Part shown: positions 8,851 through 17,363 of the stretch, piece by piece
How the letters are laid out: every line of letters starts with the position of its first letter
Numbering within the stretch: position 1 is the stretch's first letter
Source: Rhodocollybia butyracea
Taxonomy: Eukaryota; Basidiomycota; Agaricomycetes; Agaricales; Omphalotaceae
Direction: 5' to 3'
DNA length: 20,902 bases
Assembly: GCA_015501585.1 (NCBI GenBank)
Contig: JADNRY010000947.1
Coordinates: 1-20,902, forward strand
The notes under the pieces: generated by a model
Seen by the model: only the letters and a program-made list of their open reading frames with translations
Told to the model about the DNA's origin: nothing
Databases searched by the model: none
Program-made: the position numbers and the translations under genes

Positions 8851-10356
8851 ATGGACTATCGGAGACGAGAACGCACGCCGGTTGATGCAACGAGAAGGAG
8901 GAAGTTAGTTTTTTCGTATGCTCCAGACTGGTATGCACTCCTCAGATTTTGCATTTTAGCCCCATTAAATTGACGAATGCTCAGGATTATCACGATTTTA
9001 TTGACGTATGTCGTGCAGCGCGCGAGATTTTTTTCTGTCCAACTAGCTAAAATCTCTACAGCGTTGTCTTTTTTCTGCTCGATAACGCTCATGGATTCTG
9101 GCGAGATTTTAGCTTGCAGGAAACTTCGTATGTAATCGATATCTAACGGGCTAGACGATGGCAGTTGACCACGATTTAATATCTACAGGCTACAACATCC
9201 GTATGCAATCCTTTCATATCATTGCTCTATCACAAACTGAATCTGTGCCCCTAGCTATGCTGTTCACGAGCGCGTCCCTGTGAGCAACTGAACGAAGGCT
9301 TATCATGCCGTACCTTGTTAACGCGTCTCAATAATAGACCTTCGCGCTCGTGCTCATCTGCTTTGTGGCACCGCTCGTGATCCAGCCTCTCATAAATTGG
9401 GTCTCAATTAGGTCTTGGTGGGATCTGCATAATTGTTTGTTGCTTGTGTTCATGCCCATCGAAAGTATATCACTGATCGTCGCCTATAGCAACTCTAGGA
9501 TGTTGGTGCTCAAAACCTACTCAATACTTATGATACCGACCTCGCTAACTATCCGATCCAGTGATCCTTTCTCTCGCTATGGCCGCCGTGATCACCCAGT
9601 TTTCCAAGATCACAGTCGGTCGTCCTCGTCCTGGTATGTATCATTCTTCCTTCCCAGGTAAACCATTTGTTCAGCGCATATAGATATCATCGACCGCTGT
9701 CAGCCGACTTCAAACGCAGTGGACCCAACATTCGGTCTCAGTACTGCGGCTATATGCACCCAAACAGACATGGCGATCTTAAGAGACGGGTTCCGTAGTT
9801 TTCCTTCTGGCCACAGCTCCTTATCATTTGCCGGGCTTGGATTCTTGGCGTTTTACCTGGCTGGAAAACTTCATCTGTTTGACCGTAAAGGACACCTTGT
9901 AAATATCATCTTGATCACTCTCGGGTATCTATCATCTACTGACCCACTTTTTTTTTGTCGTGTAGGGGAAAGTATGGCTCTTCCTAGCCCCCTTGGCGGC
10001 TGCTACTCTAGTAGCAATCTCGCGCACCATGGACTATCGACGCAAGTCCGCTTTCTTGTTGTGTCATCTCAGGACATGATAACTCACCGTTCTCAACTTC
10101 AACAGACCACTGGCAAGACGTCGTCGTAGGCTCCATTCTCGGCCTAATCGTGGCGTACTTTTCCTATCGTCAGTATTACCCCAGCTTAGCTTCTGAGCTT
10201 TGCCACAAGCCGTATTCTCCTCGTATCAGCCGCGACGCAGACGCACCAGTGCTGCCTTTGTATCATCGCCAAGGTTCTAGTGTAGCGGAGGCCTCGACTC
10301 TCCCTGCCACCCAGCAATCTACCGAAGGAACTAAGCCAAATGATCCAGAGATTTAG
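8851..10356 (+). CDS. PAP2-family lipid phosphate phosphatase, copy A (304 aa, 10 exons)
   Basis: Exons: 8851-8930, 8985-9005, 9062-9127, 9189-9200, 9255-9279, 9338-9434, 9562-9633, 9684-9898, 9966-10041 and 10106-10356. Phases close to an intact 304-aa frame. The PAP2/LPP active site is complete: C1 K116-x6-R123P124 in KITVGRPRP, C2 P165SGH168, and C3 S215R216-x5-H222-x3-D226 in SRTMDYR-HHWQD. Several hydrophobic segments suggest a six-helix membrane enzyme. Such proteins dephosphorylate phosphatidate, lysophosphatidate or diacylglycerol pyrophosphate (Dpp1/Lpp1 type). Intron 9 starts with GC and splits the codon of catalytic His222. The donor of intron 6 (9435, GTTTGT) is the least certain boundary and leaves the loop after DLHN a few residues short. 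The tail is polar and Ser/Thr-rich. Tandem paralogue at 10777-12292. Confidence 0.85.
10042..10105 (+). other. GC-AG intron 9 of PAP2-A
   Basis: The exon before ends ...GAC TAT CGA C and the next resumes AC CAC TGG CAA GAC. The intron begins GCAAGT, the usual consensus of GC-type donors, and ends CAACAG. No GT donor in the vicinity restores the C3 motif. The same donor is present in the paralogue at 11967. Confidence 0.8.
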
Positions 10357-10539
10357 CAGAAGGAGTACAGTGTCGGAGAATGAGAATGGTTTTGTTTAGA
10401 AATTTCCGATTGCATTAATAAGTATCTTTATGGAATGTCTTTCTTGTTGCATATCATTAGCTGTACGCTTTCTCTCGGTTTCGTTTTCTACACCTTGTAT
10501 ATTGGTCCATTGTAATGTAGAAAGAGTCGAATACTTCTC

Positions 10540-10760
10540 GGGTCTCGAATTGGCAACTTGAACCCACTCGAAGTGTCGGGGTTTAGAACCGTAGCATAGA
10601 ACCTTAACATCCGGAAAAGCGGGGTTTTTTCTAGACTAGTTCACATTTCGTATGGAAACTCTTCCAGAAATCCTTTTGACTGAGGCGGTATAGAGTAAAA
10701 TCAGCCAGTTTCTTCACCGCCATCCGTTAATTTGTTATTTTTGACGCCCATGCAAATTCA
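10540..10760 (-). pseudogene. Degenerate 5' fragment of the complex I 21.3 kDa-type gene
   Basis: The minus strand from 10723 reads as a diverged exon 1 (MAVKKLADFTLY, then LSQKDFWKSF), matching exon 1 of the gene at 7251-8014. Part of intron 1 and exon 2 follow (a SSG-like stretch before about 10540). The original donor GTACGA is now ATACGA, short indels are present, and exons 3-5 are absent. About 35 bp of upstream sequence (CATGCAA-ATTCA, near 10750) are also related to the region above the intact gene. This marks the left edge of the duplicated block that contains PAP2-B. Confidence 0.8.
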
Positions 10761-10776
10761 TGACGGCACTAGCACC

Positions 10777-12292
10777 ATGGACTATAGGAGACAAGAACGC
10801 ACACCGGTTGATACAACGAGAAGGAGGAGATTAATTTTTTCGTATGCTCCAGACTGGTATGCGTCCCTCAGATTTTGCATTTTAGCCTATTAATTTGACG
10901 ATTGATCAGGATTATCACGATTGTATTGGGGTATGTCGTACAGCGCATGAGACTCGTTTACCTAGCTAAATCTCTCCAGCGTTGTGTTTTTCCTGCTCAA
11001 TAACATTCATGGATTCTGGCGAGATTTTAGCTTGCAAGATACTTCGTATGTGACAGATATTTAACGCTCAAGACGATGGCTGATGGCAGTTGACAACTTC
11101 TTTACAGGCTACAACATCCGTATGCAATTCTTTCATATCGTTGCTCTATCGGAAACTGAATCCGTGTGCCTAGTTATGCTGTTCATGAGCGCGTACCTGT
11201 GAGCAACTGAACAAAGCCTATCATGCCGTACCTTTGGTAACGCGTCTCAATACTTTCAATAGACTTTCGCGCTCGCGCTCATCTGCTTTGTGGCACCGCT
11301 CGTGATCCAGCCTCTCATAAATTGGGTCTCAATTAGGTCTTGGTGGGATCTGCATAACTGTCTGTTGCTTGTGTCCACGCCCGTTGAAACTCTATCACTG
11401 ATAGTCGCTTATAGCAACTCTAGGATGTTGGTGCTCAAAACCTACTCAATGCTTATAATATCAACCCTGCTAATTACTATCCGATCCAGTGATTCTTTCT
11501 CTCGCTATGGCTGGTGTGATCACCCAGTTCTCCAAGATCACAGTTGGTCGTCCTCGTCCTGGTATGTATCTTTCTTCCTTCCCAGGTAAACCGTTTGTTC
11601 AGCGCATATAGATGTCATCGACCGCTGCCAGCCGACCTCAGGCTCAGTGGACCCAACATTCGGTCTCAGCACTGCAGCTATATGCACTCAAACCGACATG
11701 GCGCTCTTAAGAGACGGGTTCCGTAGTTTTCCTTCTGGCCACAGCTCCCTATCGTTTGCCGGGCTTGGATTCTTGGCGTTTTACCTCGCTGGAAAGCTTC
11801 ACCTGTTTGACCATAAAGGACATATTGTGAATATTGAATATCATCCTGATCGCTTAAAGCATCTGCTTAACCCATTTCTTCATTGCGTAGGGGAAAGTAT
11901 GGCTCTTCCTGGCCCCCTTGGCGGCTGCTACTCTAGTCGCTATCTCGCGGACCATGGACTATCGACGCAAGTCTGCCTTCTCGTCGTGCCATCTCAGGAC
12001 ACGATAGACTTACTACCGTTTTTCAATTTCAATAGACCATTGGCAAGACGTCGTCGTAGGCTCCATTCTCGGCCTCATCATGGCGTACTTTTCCTACCGT
12101 CAGTATTACCCCAGTCTAGCTTCTGAGCTTTGCCATAAGCCATATTCTCCTCGTATCAGCCGCGACGCAGACGCACCGGTGCTGCCTTTGTACCACCGCC
12201 AAGACTCTAGTGTAGCGGAGACCTCGACGCTTCGTGCGACCCAACAACCCAACGAAGGAAGTGTCCCTAGGCCCGATGCTTCAGAGATTTAG
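10777..12292 (+). CDS. PAP2-family lipid phosphate phosphatase, copy B (306 aa, 10 exons)
   Basis: Exons: 10777-10856, 10910-10930, 10980-11045, 11108-11119, 11174-11198, 11263-11359, 11490-11561, 11612-11826, 11891-11966 and 12036-12292. Every exon except the last has exactly the same length as in copy A, and the frame is open for 306 residues. Catalytic motifs C1 (KITVGRPRP), C2 (FPSGHSS) and C3 (SRTMDYR-H-HWQD) are intact, so it should be an active membrane lipid phosphatase. Most differences from copy A are substitutions; introns differ more, with small indels. The last exon has two extra codons (tail GSVPRPDASEI). The GC-AG intron 9 is conserved. The promoter region differs completely from copy A: only 53 bp separate it from the fragment of the complex I gene, so expression probably differs. 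Confidence 0.85.
11967..12035 (+). other. GC-AG intron 9 of PAP2-B
   Basis: Starts GCAAGT and ends CAATAG, with the same position and phase as intron 9 of copy A. It splits the C|AC codon of the C3 catalytic His. Confidence 0.8.
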
Positions 12293-12714
12293 CAGAATGT
12301 CGCAGAATGAGCATCGTTTGTTAAAATTTTCTGATTGCATTAACAATTATCTTCCTGGAATGCCTTTCTTGTTACATGTCATTGTGTAGCTGTACGCGTA
12401 CTCTCGATTTTATTTTCTCTACACCTTGTATATTGTCCATTGTAATGTAACTATGTAGTGCCATAGAACGGACACAGGACGACTCCAAATACAGAGATTC
12501 AAATGACTTACCAATCAGAGCTTGACCAGAGCCCACTTCGAAGTACCGTTACACCTTCAATCGGTCGAAAAATGCGAAAAAAAAATCCAATGCAAGTGAT
12601 ATATGTATAAGAATACAGAACTGAGGGTATCGGAGGTATCAAGCGTAAGTGTTCATGAAATAGTCGTGACGTCGTGAAAAGAACGAGTATGCGGTAAAGA
12701 GATCATAGATCTAT
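12293..12714. other. Convergent intergenic region
   Basis: Lies between the 3' ends of PAP2-B (+) and the unknown gene at 12715-14440 (-). The first ~145 bp resemble the 3' flank of PAP2-A (about 10357-10520: ATTGCATTAA, ACACCTTGTATATTG, CCATTGTAATGTA), so the duplicated block extends past the stop codon. Nothing else recognised. Confidence 0.55.
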
Positions 12715-14440
12715 TTACTTTGTCTTAGGAAGGAGTTGTAGAAGAATAGGACTAGGCAATGGGACACTTTCCATTGGGGCACTTTCCATTGGGGCACTTT
12801 CCGCCGCAGAAGCCAACGGTGCGGCAGTCACCATCGGCGCAGCGGGAATAGATGGGGTCAGCGTAATGGGTGAGGCTTGAGGAGCTGAAGGTGGCGGAAT
12901 AGATACTAATGGCGGCGATGTAGGGGCAGGTTCTGGAGCTGAAGGTGCCGGAATAGATACTAGTGGAGGCGATGTAGGAGCAGGTTCTGGAGAAGGTTTG
13001 TCAGATACTGGAATGTTCGTGTCAACAGGAGGAGCGGAAGGAGGAGCCACAGGCTTCGGTGGAGCTGGGGTGAAATCCCAAGGTCGAGGAACCTATTCGG
13101 ACGTGTTCGGGTTAAAATGGAGTCTACAGACAAACGAAAATAATAGCTATACCATAGCCGCAGGCATGATCCAGGTAGCCGCACAGACCACGCCTCTACC
13201 CTTGTTCTGTGACATGATGGTATTGAACTCAAAGTCGATGAATTGGGATATGTAGCGAATGAAGGGAAGGATTTCGCGGACCCCAGTGTTGATCATAGCG
13301 ACAGCAGAAAGAAAGTTGATAACAGCGCCAGAGACGGAATGTGCACTCTGAATTTCGTATGAGCCTTGGCATAAATGAGAAAAAAAAAGTTCAGGAACCT
13401 TGAGATATACAAGTGAAGGTGGAGGCAGCAGGACTTCGAGACCCCACCAGTCTGCAGAATGTCAAGTAGATATCAATAAGACAACATTGAGTCACACTTA
13501 CAAGTGATAACCGACATGCGATCCGTTGGTGGATGGATTCCTAGGCAAAACCTTAGCAAAGGGTACCATTGCATCGATAGTTCATAAGCGCACCACTGTG
13601 GTCGGGAATGATAGCACGACCAGTTGCGTACCCGAGCGCCATTAGCTGAGGAGTGATTTGTTCTATTCCATTGATCACTGTCTCAGCAGTTGGCACTGCG
13701 CCTGCTAGAATGCCATATCCATCGCCCGGTTGTCCGAATCCCAAATCCGGCGATTTGATGAGGTCAATAATATGCATTTCGTTGAACATGGACGAAAGAG
13801 CATCAACGGAGACAGTGTTCATCACCGCAAACGTCGCTATGGAGCTGGGTCCTGATTCATCGAGGTTGGCAAAATGACGTTTATGCACTTCCTCGTCGGA
13901 ATAAGGCAGACAAACAGCATGGATGGGACCAGAAGGTGTAGCATCTCCTGCATCTACAGACAGTTCCCGGAGATGCGCAATGATTTTATTGGCGGATTTA
14001 GGCTGCATTAGCTGGCTCTTTAACTTGTTCATCTGAGGTTTTGCAACGGCAGAGGATAGCTCTGGGGACGACGCCGTTGGGCCCATAATCAAACCTCGAA
14101 CTAACAAGGCAGATTGATGAGCCCGTTTATCGGAGTTTGAGCTGAGAGGCTTTGCAAGCCGTCTGGAAAATGCTGCAGCTGCATGATCCCTCTTCTCTTT
14201 CTCCTGAATGGCGGAAAGGCTATGCCTGGGTTCTTCATGAGACTGAACAGTGAAAACCCGGAAAGAAAAGCGACGAGCTGGTTGTTTCGCGGGCTTTTCT
14301 TCTATTTCAGCAGGTGGTACCGGAGAAAGTGGAAGAGAAATGTTTTCTGGTGGTTCATTCACTTGGGTTTCTTCACTTTGTCGTCGCTGGACGTTAAGAG
14401 CAGTCTTGGAAGGAGAGAAGTAGCCGAGTAAGCCTGGCAT
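12715..14440 (-). CDS. Conserved-looking protein of unknown function with Pro-rich C-terminus (499 aa, 5 exons)
   Basis: Minus-strand exons: 14440-13594, 13540-13502, 13451-13411, 13347-13153 and 13092-12715. Introns are 50-63 nt and GT-AG; phases give 499 residues. The start MPGLLGYFSPSK is the first ATG. The N-terminal ~150 residues are polar and basic (low complexity). The middle looks like a folded domain: AVCLPYSDEEVHKRHFANLD, SIATFAVMNTVSVDALSSMF, PDHSG-IHPPTDRMSVITYWWG, then GVREILPFIRYISQFIDFE and GRGVVCAATWIMPAAMVPRPWDF. The last ~110 residues are Pro/Ala/Ser-rich with an 18-residue unit (EPAPTSPPLVSIPAPSAP) repeated in tandem and a short APMES repeat. I know no biochemical function. 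Short exons 2 and 3 were placed by splice sites plus the YWWG continuity, so they could be slightly off. Confidence 0.75.
12759..12973 (-). repeat. Tandem coding repeats in the Pro-rich tail
   Basis: On the coding strand an approximately 54-bp unit (EPAPTSPPLVSIP-type) is present twice in a row. Further down, an 18-bp unit encoding APMES(A) is repeated; on the plus strand it shows as GGGGCACTTTCCATT-type words near 12765-12802. Such repeats vary in copy number by slippage. Confidence 0.7.
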
Positions 14441-14502
14441 AGCTGGTGGACAACAGTAAAGGTCCGCGGAAAAAACCACACGAATGAACTAACACGGCTA
14501 AA

Positions 14503-14508
14503 TATAAA
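14503..14508 (+). promoter_or_regulatory. Possible TATA box in the divergent promoter of SSU1-A
   Basis: TATAAA, 72 bp upstream of the SSU1-A start codon, in a 139-bp gap shared with the divergent gene starting at 14440. The position fits a TATA element for the plus-strand gene; this is inferred from sequence only. Confidence 0.35.
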
Positions 14509-14579
14509 GCCTTACTTATAAACCTCCGAAGTCTGGTTATGACTGTTTCCTGGTCTCGCTTCCTCTCATCCCAGCTCTA

Positions 14580-16122
14580 ATGCACAATACGAGAACCCGA
14601 CCGTTCCAGGGTGTTATCCAGTACGCCAGCCTCAGTCATCTTTCTTTAGCCTTGTCTGATTATGTATCTACAGGAATTTCACACCAGGTTTTTCGCTAGC
14701 TTTTGCCTCAGAGTCTTTATTAACTGAATCCGAACGCAGCATGGTTTACAGCCATAATGGGTAGCTAAATCATTAAAGCTTATAAGCCTCGATCTCTGAA
14801 TACATTAAAAACAGGTACTGGGGCTATTAGTCTCTTGCTCCATGCCTTTCCGTACGGAACTGGCTCAGAACCGTTCATAGTATGGACGCTAATCTTCTTC
14901 TTTCTCAACGTAACCCTTCTCGTCCTCTTCACCATCCTGACCGCCGCTCGGTATATCATGTAAGTGGAGTCTAATTCGGATCGACCTGTTTCTGAAGTAT
15001 TACTATTATTGCTCTCTTCGGGGATGCGTCATCAGTTACCCGAAGATGTGGGCTCTCATGATAAATCATCCCAGCCACAGTCTGTTCGTCGGCACATGTC
15101 CCATGGGAATATGTACGATTCTCAACGTCACAGTCTTCCTTATTAGCGACAAGTATAACTTTGGTGGGTTGGCGTTCCTATATGCCATGTGGGCTTGCTG
15201 GTGGATTGTCGTTGCGATGTCCGGGCTTTGTTGCTGGGGGATGGTCCACCTCATGCAAAAAAAACAAGCAGTATTCCTCCAAAATATGACTACCGTTTGG
15301 TTGCTTCCGGTCGTGACCTTGACTGTCGCGTCTAGTACCGGTGGGCTGTTTGCGCAAGCCTTGAAAAACCCCTCACACGCTCTCGTCACTCAGGTTGTGT
15401 CAGTATTCATGCTCATTATAGGCATCTCTCTTGGACTTACACTCCTTGGCGTGTATACCCAACGACTTATTATTGTTGGGATGCCCCATGGACTCAGTGT
15501 TCTTTCCGTTTTTTTACCTTTGGGTGCAACAGGTCAGGCTGGCTACTCTTTCATTCTGGCAGGGGAGTTTTTTCAAGACTTTTTACCACTTGGATACGGT
15601 GACTCTGGGCTCTTGACCGATCCCTCGACTGGTCGCTCTATCAATGTCATTTTTGTCTGCCTTGCTTTTGCTTTGTGGACATCAGCAACGATGTGGATGA
15701 TATTTGCCATAATCGCGGTATTGGATGAGGTTCGAAAGAGCCGTATTCCATTCAAGGTCAACTACTGGGGTCTTATTTTCCCTAATGTGAGTCGATACTC
15801 GTTTGCAACTTGCATAGGTGCCTAAGTGTGTTTATAGGGCGTGTACGCAAACTTGACCATCAGCCTTGGGAATACCTTTGATTCACCTTTCTTCCGTATA
15901 TGGGGTTCTATCTACGCTGTATGCACACTGCTTGTGTGGATTTTTGTTGCCGCAAAGACCATCCAGTCAATATATCATGGGACCATGTTCGAGGCGCCGA
16001 AGGAGGAGGGAGAAAAGAATGCTTCCTTGCTGCCAGTCGTCAACGAGCAATCTACCAGCAGTCAAAATTCAACTCAATATTTGGTGGGGCCGTCATTTAA
16101 CTTTCCGTTTGTCATCTACTGA
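14580..16122 (+). CDS. SSU1: SSU1-type sulfite/anion exporter, TDT family, copy A (418 aa, 6 exons)
   Basis: Exons: 14580-14620, 14674-14687 (14 nt), 14740-14760 (21 nt), 14815-14959, 15036-15786 and 15838-16122; phases close on 418 residues. The joined N-terminus MHNTRTRPFQGVIQ-NFTPAWFTAIMGTG is the classic start of SSU1/TDT transporters (SLAC1/Mae1/TehA fold). It is followed by NHPSHSLFVGTCPMGICTI, then about ten hydrophobic helices, including SSTGGLFAQAL and MPHGLSVLSVFLPLGATGQAGYSF. Fungal SSU1 is a plasma-membrane pump that exports sulfite; some relatives move malate. Whether this copy exports sulfite is inferred from family. The C-terminus is uncertain: an alternative splice (donor 16084, acceptor before 16146) would replace the last 12 residues with 31 others, ending at 16241. 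Damaged paralogue at 17364-19023. Confidence 0.83.
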
Positions 16123-17363
16123 ATGTATTTCATAGACTTCATAAGCCCAAAGAAGAAAGGATCAGATATCTGCGCTACATGCCTTCCAACCGTGATCCAG
16201 TTCCATACTTAAATAGTCGCAGAGCCTTTCGGGGCTGCTAGCACGCACGCTACCACATCCGCCCGGCCCATGCTCTCGAGCTTTGTTTCGTCATGATTAT
16301 GTATATACATAGATGGTTGCCTGCTCTTCTTCCTTCCCGACTTCCATCTCCTTGATGAACATGGCAGTGTGCATATCCACCTTGAGTGATCATGAGTCCA
16401 TCCTTCTCGTCTTGATTTAGTAGTGTTGCTTGAACAGCAAGTTCATTCCCATCATCAAGGTTCTAGACGTTGAGGTTTTTTCTTAAGTTATCCACTACTC
16501 ATAGCTACTGCGTCGCTACCGAACCATTGGGTAACAGCTTGTAAAAGATTTTGGAGTTGCTAGCGGATTTCTCCCTGAATGGCACTAGCGCCTTTTTACT
16601 GGATAAGCCGTGAGATGATTTGCACTAAGCGCCCATGCCATGCTTCTTTTACTTTCTTTCCGACATCCATTTTCTCCTACCCGCCCACCTCAGTGTCACT
16701 TGTGGATTGGTCTTTGCCGCGTGTTCTGGATCTCCGCGGGGCCAGACCCAACTGAAGCCACTCAGATCCAAGATTAGACATTTGCATTTAGATTTGGCGA
16801 TATTATTCTATAATATTTTCACAGCCGAATGTTTCAACCCCCTAGTAGTCAAAAAAGCCAACTCGTGTACATACACTGGCTTTGTGAGCCGGTGTTTTTA
16901 ACCTAATATCGTCGCAGCATCACCTGTTATGTTACATCCGTAGGCGCAATGTGTGCATGGGCAATGGGACCGTCTGCCGGTTTCCTCCTCCTCATCCCCT
17001 CCTCCTTCTCATGGACAGCAGTAAAAGTACACAGACGCTACGGGGGCTAGACTTAAACCAGGGCATTATTGAAACCGCTGTTTCAGGTCTAAAACCTTGT
17101 CCTCCTACATTTTCGTGTGATGTTGCTCTAGAGAAGTGGCGAAAACAACGCCTGGTTGATTACTGATAATTTCGATCAAAGAGCCGCAATCACAGCTCTT
17201 TGATTACGTCCACTGGCCAGCTTTTTCGATCGACTGTCATCAAAGTGATTGGGCCGTGCGAAGGGGACTGGTTCGAGTACGGGGAAAAAATCACATCAGT
17301 TATACTTCATAAGCTTCTGGGAATGACTCTTCCCTGTATTCCTTCTTCCCATCCCAGTTTTCA
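16123..17363. other. Spacer between the two SSU1 copies
   Basis: About 1.24 kb. The first ~50 bp (16133-16178) are similar to 18925-18970 after copy B, and the last ~70 bp resemble the leader of copy A (ATGACT-TTCCC, CATCCCAG before the start). Between them only short ORFs without family features are seen (for example 16635-16901, 16951-17166). A perfect hairpin lies at 17175-17204. Confidence 0.45.
17175..17204. repeat. Perfect 10-bp inverted repeat with 10-nt loop
   Basis: ATCAAAGAGC (17175-17184) and its exact reverse complement GCTCTTTGAT (17195-17204) flank a 10-nt loop. It lies about 160 bp upstream of the start of SSU1-B. It could be a regulator site or a footprint; no function can be assigned. 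Confidence 0.6.

Noticed and set aside
9350..9661. Continuous ORF through PAP2-A intron 6 (and 11290-11589 in copy B)
   Set aside because: It reads through the C1 motif in the wrong frame (FQDHSRSSSSW instead of KITVGRPRP); splicing is needed to recover the family motif.
12998..13255. Plus-strand ORF starting MSDTGMFVSTGGAEGG
   Set aside because: It lies opposite exons 4 and 5 of the minus-strand unknown gene; its Gly-rich look is the complement of Pro codons.
13502..13603. A possible frameshift in the unknown minus-strand gene after PDHSG
   Set aside because: A normal 53-nt intron (13541-13593, GTGCGC...CCTAG with a GCTAA branch-like site) restores the frame to IHPPTDRMSVITYWWG, so no damage is needed.
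16635..17166. Two ORFs of 71-88 codons between the SSU1 copies
   Set aside because: No family motif, biased low-complexity composition and no splice-supported extension; treated as chance ORFs.
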